DNA of 64,000 nucleotides from Rhizobium leguminosarum (GTDB lineage Bacteria; Pseudomonadota; Alphaproteobacteria; Rhizobiales; Rhizobiaceae): positions 62,001-126,000 of the forward strand of contig NZ_JAGIOR010000005.1 of the NCBI RefSeq assembly GCF_017876795.1, read 5' to 3'. Below the pieces are notes generated by a model. The model ran no database searches, was not told the origin of the DNA, and saw only the letters and a program-made list of their open reading frames with translations. The position numbers and the translations under genes are program-made. Positions 18,206-26,518 of the stretch are shown one piece after another; the stretch's first letter is position 1, and each line of letters begins with the position of its first letter.

Positions 18206-20257
18206 ATGGTCTCCATGGCGAACGTCCTTCGTAACTTCATCTCGCGAGCGCCGTCCAACCCGGATTTGATGGTGGCGTTGATTCTGCTTCTGGCGATCGG
18301 AATGATGATCATTCCGGTCCCGATTGTAGCCATCGACACGCTGATCGGATTCAATCTGGGATTCGCCATACTGCTGCTGATGGTTGCGCTGTATGTGGCC
18401 ACGCCACTTGATTTTTCCTCCTTGCCGGGCGTCATTTTGATTTCCACGGTATTCCGTCTGGCGCTCACTATCGCAACGACGCGATTAATCCTGGCTGAGG
18501 GGGAGGCCGGCAGCATTATCTACACGTTCGGCGATTTCGTCATATCAGGCAATATCGCCGTAGGCGTTGTCGTATTCCTGGTCGTGACCATGGTGCAGTT
18601 CATGGTCCTCGCCAAGGGCGCCGAACGTGTGGCAGAAGTGGCGGCGCGCTTCACGCTCGACGCTCTGCCGGGTAAGCAAATGGCGATCGATGCGGAGCTA
18701 CGGAACGCCCATATCGATCAGAACGAATCTCGCCGGCGGCGCGCCGCATTGGAGAGAGAAAGCCAACTTTATGGCGCCATGGACGGGGCCATGAAATTCG
18801 TGAAGGGCGATGCCATCGCCGGGCTGGTGGTCATCTGCATCAACACGCTGGGTGGTATCTCCATCGGCCTTCTCTCGAAGGGCATGTCCTTTAGCGATGT
18901 GCTGCATCAATATACTCTACTGACGATCGGTGATGGGTTGATCTCGCAGATTCCGGCGCTGCTGCTCTCAATCACAGCTGCGATCATGGTCACTCGTGTC
19001 AGTGGGGGGGCAGGGCTCAATCTTGCTGCCGACATAGTTAACCAGCTCACCGCCAGTACGCGAGCGTTGCGGCTGGCGGCCTGCGTTCTGGTTGTGATAG
19101 GTTTTCTTCCTGGCTTTCCGCTGCTCGTCTTTCTTGTCCTGGCCACGGTCTTCGCCGCGGCAAGCTTTGTCAGCGGTGATGTCCAAGGCGGCGCCAACGT
19201 CACTGCCACAGGGACGGGTCCATCGCAGCCCGACACGGAAACGGTAACTGCGGAGGCACGTCCGATCGCGTTGTTCCTTGCGCCTGGCCTGACACAGGCA
19301 ATCGACAAGGACGAATTGCAACGGCATATCGCACGCGTTTCGGGACTGGTCTCAGCTGATCTCGGCATCATCGTCCCCCCCATCCGTTTCACGGCCGACC
19401 AGCAGCTGCCCGAGTCGGAATTCAGGATAGATGTTGAGGGCGTGCCGGTCGAACAGGGTTTGATTGATCTGACCCAGCTCCTGCTCACCGACGATCTCGC
19501 GAACATCGAATTGAGTGACATCCCCTTTCGGCATGACCCAGAGACGGACAGGATATGGATCGAACAAAGCCATGCGCTGGCTCTCAATGCCGCCGGTATC
19601 GGGCACCACCGTCCCAGTGAACTCCTCGCCTTGCGCGTCCATGCGACGTTAATGCGCAATGCACAGCGGTTGGTGGGTATCCAGGAGACGCGCGAATTGC
19701 TTGGTCGAATGGAGAAAGAATACTCCGAGCTGGTGAAGGAGGTGTTACGCACGACGCCGATCCCCCGGATTGCCGATGTGCTGCGCCGCCTGCTGGATGA
19801 GGGCATCCCGATCCGCAACACCCGGCTGATCTTGGAGGCTTTGTCCGAATGGAGCGAACGTGAGCAAAACGTTGCGCTTCTCACGGAGTATGTTCGCTCC
19901 GGTCTGAAGCGGCAGATATGCCACCGCTATGCGAATGCCCAGCGTATCGTGCCTGCCTTCATCATCGAACGTGAAACTGAGGATGTGGTGCGCGATGCGA
20001 TACGCGATTCGGCCGTCGGCCCGTACTTGGTCCTAGAGGATTCGCAAAGCGAGATGCTGCTGTCGCAAATGCGTCAGATCGAGTCGAGCATAGCGCAAGG
20101 GCAGACCAGCCCCGTCATATTGGCTTCAATGGATGTCCGACGCTTCGTCCGTGGTTTTCTCAACCGCAACGGGATCGATCTCGCTGTGTTGTCTTATCAG
20201 GACCTCGCCTCCGACTTTACGATTCAGCCCATTGGATCCGTCAAGCTCATGGCTTGA
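18206..20257 (+). CDS. rhcV: Type III export gate protein RhcV (SctV, FHIPEP family)
   Basis: 683 residues, normal for SctV. About eight membrane helices lie in residues ~18-320, including LIGFNLGFAILLLMVALYVA. Between them is the conserved cytoplasmic loop with ARFTLDALPGKQMAIDAEL and ESQLYGAMDGAMKFVKGDA, the FHIPEP-family signature region. The C-terminal ~340 residues form the cytosolic domain that makes the nonameric ring binding chaperone-cargo complexes. Ends with SVKLMA. The gene is complete and seems intact. It follows the SctX/SctY-like pair by three bases. Confidence 0.95.
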   Translation: MVSMANVLRNFISRAPSNPDLMVALILLLAIGMMIIPVPIVAIDTLIGFNLGFAILLLMVALYVATPLDFSSLPGVILISTVFRLALTIATTRLILAEGEAGSIIYTFGDFVISGNIAVGVVVFLVVTMVQFMVLAKGAERVAEVAARFTLDALPGKQMAIDAELRNAHIDQNESRRRRAALERESQLYGAMDGAMKFVKGDAIAGLVVICINTLGGISIGLLSKGMSFSDVLHQYTLLTIGDGLISQIPALLLSITAAIMVTRVSGGAGLNLAADIVNQLTASTRALRLAACVLVVIGFLPGFPLLVFLVLATVFAAASFVSGDVQGGANVTATGTGPSQPDTETVTAEARPIALFLAPGLTQAIDKDELQRHIARVSGLVSADLGIIVPPIRFTADQQLPESEFRIDVEGVPVEQGLIDLTQLLLTDDLANIELSDIPFRHDPETDRIWIEQSHALALNAAGIGHHRPSELLALRVHATLMRNAQRLVGIQETRELLGRMEKEYSELVKEVLRTTPIPRIADVLRRLLDEGIPIRNTRLILEALSEWSEREQNVALLTEYVRSGLKRQICHRYANAQRIVPAFIIERETEDVVRDAIRDSAVGPYLVLEDSQSEMLLSQMRQIESSIAQGQTSPVILASMDVRRFVRGFLNRNGIDLAVLSYQDLASDFTIQPIGSVKLMA

Positions 20258-20346
20258 CCGAATAAAGCAATGTCAGAGGAACGTAGTAACACGCGCGTTT
20301 CGGCCAGCTGACAAGAACACAGGACGCGATCACAGATGAGAACAGC

Positions 20347-20895
20347 ATGAAGGCATATCAGAATTTACACGTAATACGGCTGCGGTCATTTCGCCTGGCC
20401 TCGATTGTCTTCGCTATACTCACCATACTGCCTCTCAGCGCTTGCTCAAGCTGGAATAAGCCAGGTCTTTCAGTGAAGGAGGCGGCGCCGCCGGATTTGC
20501 TTGGCGCCAAGGATATCGATCCGGCTATGCGCGAACGCATTGCCCGTGCCATCGGTCAGGATACTGACGAGCAGGCTTTGCGGGATGAGCTGCAGAAGCA
20601 ACCGGGCAATGTCGATGCGGCGATCCGTCTTACGAAGGCCCTGGTGGCGCAGAAACGCGAGAGTGAGGCGCTTCAGATACTCGACAGCGTCCTGCTTGCG
20701 GCACCAAGCAATCTGCGTGCATTGAACGCGAAGGGAGTTGTCTTCGATCTTGAGGGCCGGCACGACGCAGCACAAGCACTATACCGGCAAGCCCTCAAAA
20801 CTGAACCAGGAAATCAGATGTTGCGTAACAATCTCAACCTGTCGCTCGCGCTTGACGGGACGGCCGAACCGAGTGCGTCAGCCCAATCGCTATAG
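20347..20895 (+). CDS. TPR lipoprotein, Y4yS-like
   Basis: 182 residues. A lipoprotein signal (VFAILTILPLSAC, acylated Cys33) precedes a tetratricopeptide region: AAIRLTKALVAQKRESEALQ, SNLRALNAKGVVFDLEGRHD, AAQALYRQALKTEPGNQ. Similar to TadD-type lipoproteins and to y4yS, the gene that follows rhcV in NGR234. It probably acts in the periplasm or on the outer membrane, perhaps as a pilotin-like helper for the secretin; that role is inference. Separated from rhcV by 89 bases without an obvious gene. Confidence 0.8.
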   Translation: MKAYQNLHVIRLRSFRLASIVFAILTILPLSACSSWNKPGLSVKEAAPPDLLGAKDIDPAMRERIARAIGQDTDEQALRDELQKQPGNVDAAIRLTKALVAQKRESEALQILDSVLLAAPSNLRALNAKGVVFDLEGRHDAAQALYRQALKTEPGNQMLRNNLNLSLALDGTAEPSASAQSL

Positions 20896-20914
20896 CTTGG
20901 GATTCACTCGGAAC

Positions 20915-21128
20915 GGTATTGCCAAGTTGTTTTGACCCCGGCGTTTCGATTATCGAGACGACATGAGCTTGCTGAGCACTTTCCCCCGTCTGAAGGGGTT
21001 TCGTTTTCCGCGTGAAGTCGTTGCCTACGCGGTCTGGGCCTATCATCGTTTTGCTCTGAGCACGGCCGATGTGGAAGACCTTCTTGCTGAACGCGGTGTT
21101 ATCGTGAGCAGGGAAAGGGTTCGTCTCA
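20915..21128 (+). mobile_element. IS6-family element, 5' end fragment
   Basis: Begins with the IS6-type terminus GGTATTGCCAAGTTGTTTTG and carries the first ~50 codons of an IS6 transposase (MSLLSTFPRLKGFRFPREVV, then LSTADVEDLLAERGV) before being cut by IS5 copy 2. The segment 20924-21112 is repeated almost exactly on the other side of that IS5 copy. Confidence 0.8.
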
Positions 21129-22240
21129 GCGTTGGTGCGTGGATAGTTTGTCAAGGGTTCCGGGATAGGCAGGCAGGATCGAAATCAGCATGATCCGGGT
21201 GCCATGCCGTACAAACACAACGCAGATCGTCGTCACCATATCGGAAAGATGAAATTCAGGGTGACGAATTGGCGGGAATACGAAGCAGGTCTGCGTCAGC
21301 GTGGTAGCCTGACATTATGGGTAACGCCGGAGGCGCTAATCGGGTGGCGCGCTCCCCGACGCAAGACCCGGGGCGGCCAAGCCCGGTATTCCGATCTCGC
21401 AATCGAAACGGCCCTGACGCTGGGTTGCGTTTTCGGAATGCGGCTGCGCCAGACCGAGGGATTGCTACACTCGCTGCTGGATCTCATGGGGCTGAAAGTC
21501 CCTGTTCCGGATCATACGACGCTGAGCCGCAGGGCGCAGAAGTGGGAGCCATCAGCCCGACGAAACCGGCCGCTGCCGAACGGCCCGCTGCATGTGCTTG
21601 TCGACAGCACGGGATTGAAAGTGTACGGCGCCGGACAATGGCTGGAGGAGAAGCATGGTGTGAAGTCGCGACGGAACTGGCGCAAGCTTCACCTGGCAGT
21701 GGATGCCGACAGTGGCGAAATCATTGCTCATAGGCTGACAGACCAGAACACGGATGATCCTTCCCAGGTGGCGCCATTGCTCGATCAGGTCGACGGCGAG
21801 ATCGACCAGTTCACAGCCGACGGGGCCTATGACGGCAAACCAACCTATCAGGCGATCCTGCAGCATAGCTGCACCGCGACCATCGTCATTCCACCTCGTG
21901 TCACGGCAGTGGCATGCTGTGATACCGGACCGCCTGGTCAGCGGGAGAAGCACATTGCCGCGATCGCAAGCGACGGTCGGCTGAAATGGCAGGCTGTTAC
22001 CGGCTATGGTAAACGGGCTCTGATCGAAACCGCCATCGGGCGGTACAAGGCACAGATCGGACGACGCTTGCGGGCTCGCTCTTTCGCCGCTCAGCAGACC
22101 GAAGCGGCCATCGGTTGCATCGCTCTCAACCGCATGCTGGCGGGTGGACGCCCGGAGTCTCTCCGGCATCAAGTCAGGCAGGCATAACCGACAACATCAA
22201 AGAGCAAAATGCGTTCGATTTCATATCCGCGCACCAACGC
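21129..22240 (+). mobile_element. IS5-family element, copy 2 (1112 bp)
   Basis: Matches copy 1 end to end in every part I compared, with the same GCGTTGGTGCG termini and the same orientation. It is bracketed by ~190-bp direct repeats of an IS6 fragment instead of by a short target duplication. Confidence 0.93.
21204..22187 (+). CDS. IS5-family (IS903-type) transposase, copy 2
   Basis: 327 residues, the same as the protein at 7574. All catalytic residues are present (DSTGLK Asp, DGAYDG Asp, IETAIGRYK Glu region). Long antisense frames inside it, up to 206 codons, are shadows. Likely active, and able to supply transposase to the other copies. Confidence 0.93.
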   Translation: MPYKHNADRRHHIGKMKFRVTNWREYEAGLRQRGSLTLWVTPEALIGWRAPRRKTRGGQARYSDLAIETALTLGCVFGMRLRQTEGLLHSLLDLMGLKVPVPDHTTLSRRAQKWEPSARRNRPLPNGPLHVLVDSTGLKVYGAGQWLEEKHGVKSRRNWRKLHLAVDADSGEIIAHRLTDQNTDDPSQVAPLLDQVDGEIDQFTADGAYDGKPTYQAILQHSCTATIVIPPRVTAVACCDTGPPGQREKHIAAIASDGRLKWQAVTGYGKRALIETAIGRYKAQIGRRLRARSFAAQQTEAAIGCIALNRMLAGGRPESLRHQVRQA

Positions 22241-22241
22241 G

Positions 22242-22431
22242 AAGTTGTTTTGACCCCGGCGTTTCGATTATCGAGACGACATGAGCTTGCTGAGCACTTT
22301 CCCCCGGTCTGAAGGGGTTTCGTTTTCCGCGTGAAGTCGTTGCCTACGCGGTCTGGGCCTATCATCGTTTTGCTCTGAGCACGGCCGATGTGGAAGACCT
22401 TCTTGCTGAACGCGGTGTTATCGTGAGCAGG
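22242..22431 (+). repeat. Direct repeat of IS6 fragment (second copy)
   Basis: 190 bases matching 20924-21112, with one extra G in the run after CTTTCCCCC, which shifts the transposase frame. It starts directly at the IS5 right end and lacks the first nine bases of the IS6 terminus. Confidence 0.85.
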
Positions 22432-22617
22432 AGTCCTGCCGCGCCGCTGGGTCGTCGAACGAACCTTCGCCTGGCTCGGAAGATGCCGCAGACTGGCAAA
22501 GGATGTCGAGCGTTCCATCGCCTCAGCTGAAGCGTGGATCATGATCGCCCACATTCGTCTGATCACAAGACGGCTCGCAAGGTATCGATATCCTTGACGG
22601 CTTTTCGAGTCCGACTC
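22432..22617 (+). pseudogene. IS5-family (IS427-type) transposase, C-terminal fragment
   Basis: Plus-strand reading gives [20 protein letters not shown] then [17 protein letters not shown] and a stop near 22597, the C-terminus of IS427-group transposases with the catalytic Glu in [11 protein letters not shown]. The IS end GAGTCCGACTC followed by CTA lies at 22607-22620 and abuts the glycine-rich gene. Confidence 0.75.
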
Positions 22618-23052
22618 CTAGCCGTCGCCGCCATCACCACCGTTTCCTCCGTTCCCACCATCACCTCCCGGGCCGCCATCGCCACCGTTCCCACCGTTTC
22701 CAGAACCGTCGCCAGGCCCACCATTCCCGCCATCGCCACCGTTGGCTCCAGCGCCACCAGGCCCACCTGGCCCGCCGTTGCCACCATCACCACCGTTGAC
22801 GCCTGGCCCGCCGTCGCCGCCTCGACCGCCGTTTTCCCCCGGCCCCCCTGGGCCTCCCGGGCCACCATTCTGACCAGGTCCGCCATCAGCGCCACGGGAG
22901 CCGTCTACTACCAGCAGTTCCAATCCTTTCGGCGGTTGAAGACCCTGATGATTGGTGGATGTTTCGACCTTAGCATAAGCAACGCTACCAAGCGTTGCCG
23001 CGAAAATCAAGAAGGGCAGAAACAGAGCCTTCCTCGTTGGTTTCCTAGACAT
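22618..23052 (-). CDS. Exported glycine-rich repeat protein (C), probably truncated
   Basis: 144 residues. Sec signal peptide (FLPFLIFAATLGSVAYA, cleavage about residue 27), a short linker, then about 95 residues made almost only of Gly, Asp, Asn and Pro in GG-x-GG units (GGDGGNGGPGGPGGAGANGG). Such tails are flexible, acidic and could bind cations or other polymers. The stop codon TAG is formed where the coding sequence meets an IS427-type end, so the natural C-terminus is probably lost. Last gene of a leftward unit. Function unknown. Confidence 0.7.
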   Translation of the reverse strand: MSRKPTRKALFLPFLIFAATLGSVAYAKVETSTNHQGLQPPKGLELLVVDGSRGADGGPGQNGGPGGPGGPGENGGRGGDGGPGVNGGDGGNGGPGGPGGAGANGGDGGNGGPGDGSGNGGNGGDGGPGGDGGNGGNGGDGGDG

Positions 23053-23094
23053 TGTTCAAATCCAATCGAACGTTTGCGCTATGTTGGCCGAGCA

Positions 23095-23403
23095 CTAATT
23101 CGTGCAGATGCCAGCCGCGCCGCCTTTCCCGCTCTTTCCACCTTTGCCGCTTTCGCCGGACGCGCCATCGCCTCCATCTTTCCCGTCCTTGCCAGGAGAG
23201 CCGCACTTTTGATTGGCGGCTTGGGCGTCCGTTGCGAGTTGCGTGCCGTCTTCCACAGACACCGAGGCCTGCGATTGGCCGCTCACCGCAGCAGAGGGAG
23301 TGTTTGCCGTGGTCCCGTCTTCGGCGTAGGCAATAGCTCCAAAGCCTCCCAATGTTGCAAGGAGAAGCGCACCGAGTACGGCACTTTTGCGAGTAGTGGT
23401 CAT
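23095..23403 (-). CDS. Exported glycine/lysine-rich protein with two cysteines (B)
   Basis: 102 residues. Signal peptide (AVLGALLLATLGGFGAIAYA, cleavage about residue 27), then a Ser/Thr/Ala/Gln linker and a Gly-Lys-Asp-rich tail (GSPGKDGKDGGDGASGESGK). Two Cys, at 67 and 100, bracket the tail, so a disulfide could close it into a loop. The redoxin gene at the head of the same unit fits with that, but the link is inference. Start at 23403 after AAAAGGA. 42 bases separate it from the next gene. Family not recognised. Confidence 0.7.
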   Translation of the reverse strand: MTTTRKSAVLGALLLATLGGFGAIAYAEDGTTANTPSAAVSGQSQASVSVEDGTQLATDAQAANQKCGSPGKDGKDGGDGASGESGKGGKSGKGGAAGICTN

Positions 23404-23451
23404 GGTCTAATTCCTTTTCTCAGAAGATAAGTGAAAGGAACATAGCTTTAA

Positions 23452-23796
23452 TCAATCTCCACCGTCACCGCCGTTGCCGCTGCCATCGGAACTGCCATTT
23501 CCATCTCCGTCGTTGCTGCCGTTGCCGTTGCCATTGTCGTTTCCGTTATGGCTGCCGTTTCCGTCATTACCGCCGTTACCACCATTACCACCATTACCGC
23601 CTTGGCCACCGTTGGAACCGCCGGCACCGCCATTGCCACCGCTTCCGCCGTTGCCGACGAGGATCAGATGTGGGGAGGCGTCGGTGTGGAAAAAAGCGCC
23701 CTCGGTATGTGTATTGCGCATGAAGGCCTGAGCCTGAGAGGAGAAGGCCGTCATCAAACCGAGTGTGCATAGTCCTAATGCGAGAGACTTATTCAT
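23452..23796 (-). CDS. Exported glycine/asparagine-rich protein (A)
   Basis: 114 residues. Signal peptide (LALGLCTLGLMTAFSSQAQA, cleavage about residue 24), a short segment with two His (NTHTEGAFFHTDASPH), then about 65 residues of Gly-Asn-Asp-Ser repeats (GGSGGNGGAGGSNGGQGG; NGNDNGNGNGSNDGDG). No Cys remains in the mature part. ATG at 23796 after GGAG, 21 bases behind the redoxin stop, so the two are almost certainly co-transcribed. The repeats are imperfect at DNA level. Family not recognised. Confidence 0.7.
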   Translation of the reverse strand: MNKSLALGLCTLGLMTAFSSQAQAFMRNTHTEGAFFHTDASPHLILVGNGGSGGNGGAGGSNGGQGGNGGNGGNGGNDGNGSHNGNDNGNGNGSNDGDGNGSSDGSGNGGDGGD

Positions 23797-23817
23797 GGTA
23801 CATCTCCAAGATACGTT

Positions 23818-24287
23818 TCACATATTGCTGTATTCCACGACCCAACTGCCCTCGATCACTTTTGGCAGAATGTGCTCGAGAAAGCCCGGGAGGCCGATAA
23901 AGGCGATGCTGCCGTCTCGGTCGATAACGAACACTCGTGGGACACCGTGAGAGAGGCTGGCAGCCATCCAATCCTTATGCATTGCGATCCGAACGTTCGA
24001 ATTTGTGATCTTTTCGAATAGCCATTTGTTCACCCGAGCTTTTGCCTCATCTGCCGTAGCAGCCTTCTCACACGCTGCGACTCCGATGACCTCAAATCCG
24101 ATATTCCTGCATTTTCCTGCAGCGATCCGAGAACGGTCATAGCGGTCTCGCAAGGTCCGCATGTTGGTGAAAAGAAGATAGCGATGTATCTGTTGCCGAG
24201 TTGGAAGGCTGGAAGGGGAGTGCCACGCAGCCAGCTGAGCTCTTTAATCGACGGAGCTAAAGAGCCAATTGACAAAGGGGGGCTCAT
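23818..24287 (-). pseudogene. TlpA/peroxiredoxin-like thioredoxin-fold protein, frameshifted
   Basis: Starts MSPPLSIGSLAPSIKEL at 24287 behind GGAGAAAG. A thioredoxin fold follows, with the active site FFSPTCGPCETAM. At about 24105, after LQENAG, the frame breaks; the other frame continues the protein (NIGFEVIGVAACEKAATADE, GVPRVFVIDRDGSIAFIGLP) to the stop at 23818. Net one base is missing or extra. The joined product, about 156 residues, has no signal peptide. The closest relative in the window is the TlpA-like protein at 35546. It heads a unit with three exported glycine-rich proteins, so it may have kept their Cys or a partner reduced. Confidence 0.7.
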
Positions 24288-24567
24288 TTTCTTTCTCCAG
24301 TAATGTTTACACATCGCAGTGATATCGTTCGATGCAGGGGTGTACTGTCAGGTTATGGGTAGATCCGCTTTGATTTCGGTCAATCCTCCTCTGAGCTCGA
24401 CTTTGTACATTATGCGGCGAAGCAAAGCGCCTGCGTCATGCGCTTGAGGCGTTCTGTTTTGATTTTGGGAATGTCGGGGTCTGGCGGGTAGTGTCGATAA
24501 ATCTCCTGATCCCACAAAGTGCCGCGAACGGCGCCGATGGCATCGGAGAATGTGAAGTCCGTTTTCT
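24288..24567. other. Region upstream of the redoxin/glycine-rich unit
   Basis: 280 bases with no intact gene. It should contain the promoter of the leftward unit. Short strings (GAGCTCGACTTTGTACA and GCTTTGATTTCGG) also occur at 37441-37480 next to an IS701 fragment, so IS debris reaches to about 24.4 kb. Confidence 0.45.
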
Positions 24568-24569
24568 TG

Positions 24570-24879
24570 TACCACGCACCGCATCCTCAAATCCCTGGCC
24601 AAGACCGATCTGCTTATCCTTGATGATTGGGGACCGGAAAAGCTCAACGATGATCAGCGGCGCGATCTCCTCGAGATCATCGAAGACCGCTACGAGCGTC
24701 GCTCGACGATCGTTACAAGTCAGGTGCCGCTGGATCGCTGGTGGGAAATAATAGCAAACCCAACGCTCGCCGATGCCATCCTGGATCGCCTCGTTCACAA
24801 TGCCTATCGCATCGATCTCACCGGTGAAAGCATGCGAAAACAGCGTTCGCCAGTAGCGCCCGAAACATCCCACGCTTGA
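24570..24879 (+). pseudogene. IstB ATPase, C-terminal fragment (IS21 family)
   Basis: Plus-strand reading gives KTDLLILDDWGPEKLNDDQ (Walker B), RYERRSTIVTSQVPLDRWW and ADAILDRLVHNAYRIDLTGE, then a stop at 24877-24879. The N-terminal half with Walker A is missing. IS21-type subterminal repeats with GGCCGGCTTCAAATCGGAAT follow to about 25015. Confidence 0.8.
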
Positions 24880-24919
24880 CCAAAAACAAAACTCAATCCA
24901 AACATCCAACAGACCCAGG

Positions 24920-25015
24920 ATCAGTCCGACAAATGGCCGGCTTCAAATCGGAACGCCGGCCGGAATGAAATCGGAATGACTGGCCGGCTTCAAATCGGAA
25001 TCGATGGCCGGCTTC
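24920..25015. repeat. IS21-type terminal repeats
   Basis: Three close copies of GGCCGGCTTCAAATCGGAAT or shorter forms (near 24937, 24982 and 25007). Typical of IS21-family ends, and probably the right end of the element that supplied the istB fragment just before. Confidence 0.6.
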
Positions 25016-25370
25016 ATCGGAATACGCACGTGTGTCCGTGTTGGGATGACGCTGGCTTACATCTCAGGCATCATCATCAGCGTTTCGCCTGTTAAGCCGT
25101 GTAGGCGAAGGCGACCTTTCAGCCCTCAGATGCGGGTTAACCGGTTCGTGTTCCTCAACCTTCCAATACTTCAGCCTCGGGAACCATCTCGGCGTAACGG
25201 CTTCGCCTCAATCCCCTTTACCTGCGGGCTACGTCACCCTGCCAGTTGACGGCAGGTCACCGCCGCTTGGGCTCATGCCCCCTCGCAACAGAGGGCAGGC
25301 AATTCCTCGCATCCTCCTTTCTCTTTTGCATTCCAGTCATATGCCTCCCCGGTTGGGGCGAGGCGCACCA
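25016..25370. other. Unassigned sequence between IS21 and IS3 remnants
   Basis: About 350 bases without a convincing gene on either strand. I do not recognise it. It may be the remains of another mobile element. Confidence 0.35.
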
Positions 25371-25374
25371 TAGG

Positions 25375-25789
25375 TGAAATCCGAAACCCAGAGCCTGTTC
25401 GGCGCAGGAGCCTTGAACTGGCCGTTCACCCGGTCGAGCGGACTCGGAGCCGACTTGTCCAGGACCGTCGTTCGGATCGGCTTGCCGCGGATGATGCCCT
25501 GAAGGCCCATCGCCCTCATGAGCCGAGCGACGGTGCAACGGGCCACGTCGAAGCCCTCCCGCTTCAATTGCCGCCAGATCTTGCGCACGCCGTAGACGCG
25601 GAAGTTCGCCTCGAACACACGGCGTATCTCGATCTTCAATGCAATGTCGCTGCGGGCGCGGACCGACAGCCGGTCCACGTCCAGGCGTTTGGCAACGTTC
25701 TCGTAGTAGGTTGATGGGGCAATCGGCAGCAGTCTGCAGATCGGCTCGACCCTGAATACCGAGCGGTGTTCGTCGATGAAGGAGATCAT
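25375..25789 (-). pseudogene. IS3 OrfB (DDE integrase domain), C-terminus lost
   Basis: Reads [20 protein letters not shown], a helical HTH-type region, then NFRVYGVRKIWRQLKREGFD and LWVSDFTY, which includes the first catalytic Asp. After DFTY the sequence is foreign, so the second Asp and the Glu are missing. orfA overlaps its start in another frame, as usual for IS3. Confidence 0.75.
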
Positions 25790-26112
25790 CGCTTCAATGG
25801 GCGGTCGAGCTCCGCCATCGCGAAATACGCGGACGCTTTGCGCAGTATCTCGTTGGCCTGCCGAAGCTCCCGGTTCTCCCGCTCCAGCGCCTTCATCTTC
25901 TCGGCGACTTCGCTGGGAAGTCCGGGCCGGAAACCATCGTCCACTTCCGCCTTCTTCACCCATTCATTGAGCGTCTGCGCCGTGCAGCCGATCTTGGCGG
26001 CGATCGAGGAAACCGCTGCCCATCGCGAGGAATATTCGACTTGGTGATCCAAAACCATCCGCACTGCTCGGGCGCGGACTTCCGGTGAAAACTTGTTTGT
26101 TGTCTTGCTCAT
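25786..26112 (-). CDS. IS3 OrfA (helix-turn-helix protein)
   Basis: 108 residues: [23 protein letters not shown] region [20 protein letters not shown], then a leucine-zipper coiled coil ([20 protein letters not shown]). It normally fuses to OrfB by a -1 frameshift. OrfB here is truncated, so no active transposase is expected. Confidence 0.85.
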   Translation of the reverse strand: MSKTTNKFSPEVRARAVRMVLDHQVEYSSRWAAVSSIAAKIGCTAQTLNEWVKKAEVDDGFRPGLPSEVAEKMKALERENRELRQANEILRKASAYFAMAELDRPLKR

Positions 26113-26165
26113 ATCGGCTCCACTTTCTCAGAAGTTGGAGCCTCCGGCAAACCCGGCGCGGTTCA

Positions 26166-26430
26166 GTCGGCTGAAATGGCAGGCTGTTACCGGCTATGGT
26201 AAACGGGCTCTGATCGAAACCGCCATCGGGCGGTACAAGGCACCGATCGGACGACGCTTGCGGGCTCGCTCTTTCGCCGCTCAGCAGACCGAAGCGGCCA
26301 TCGGTTGCATCGCTCTCAACCGCATGCTGGCGGGTGGACGCCCGGAGTCTCTCCGGCATCAAGTCAGGCAGGCATAACCGACAACATCAAAGAGCAAAAT
26401 GCGTTCGATTTCATATCCGCGCACCAACGC
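26166..26430 (+). mobile_element. IS5-family element, copy 4 (3' remnant)
   Basis: The last 265 bases of the element found in copies 1-3, with one seen difference (ACCGATC for ACAGATC in the coding part). It holds the last ~66 transposase codons and the right inverted repeat. The rest was removed at the IS3 junction. Confidence 0.9.
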
Positions 26431-26518
26431 GCCGGCGATGTATTCGAGCGCATCCAGCTTGAGGATCGGCATATAGAGAGTCGCACCCAATTCAAGGGCG
26501 ATGTATTTTTAAGAGCCA
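26431..26518 (-). pseudogene. Start of a C-C-bond-lyase-like (HpcH/HpaI-type) gene, truncated
   Basis: Directly after the StiP gene the minus strand reads YIALELGATLYMPILKLDAL, then EYIAG, and is cut by the IS5 remnant. The LELGATLYMP phrase is how citrate-lyase-beta-like TIM-barrel lyases of Ter-type clusters begin. An ATG overlaps the StiP stop (TGATGG) but is out of frame by one base at a run of five A; with six A it would read MALKKYIALELGATLYMP. So the fragment is both frameshifted and truncated. Family call is inference from a short stretch. Confidence 0.5.

Larger units (their letters stand above)
25375..26165 (-). mobile_element. IS3-family element, 3'-truncated
   Basis: Right end TGAACCGCGCCGGGTTTGCC (read on the minus strand from 26165) is an IS3-type terminus. 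orfA is intact and orfB breaks off about halfway. The element landed in or next to an IS5 copy, of which only the last 265 bases remain on its right. Confidence 0.8.

Noticed and set aside
21552..22172. 206-codon antisense frame repeated in each IS5 copy
   Set aside because: Repeats only because the IS is repeated; it mirrors the transposase gene and has no ribosome site.
22618..23796. Regular short DNA repeats that could suggest CRISPR or a minisatellite
   Set aside because: The repeats are imperfect, codon-phased (Gly-Gly-x) and lie behind signal peptides in three open frames. No constant repeat-spacer pattern.
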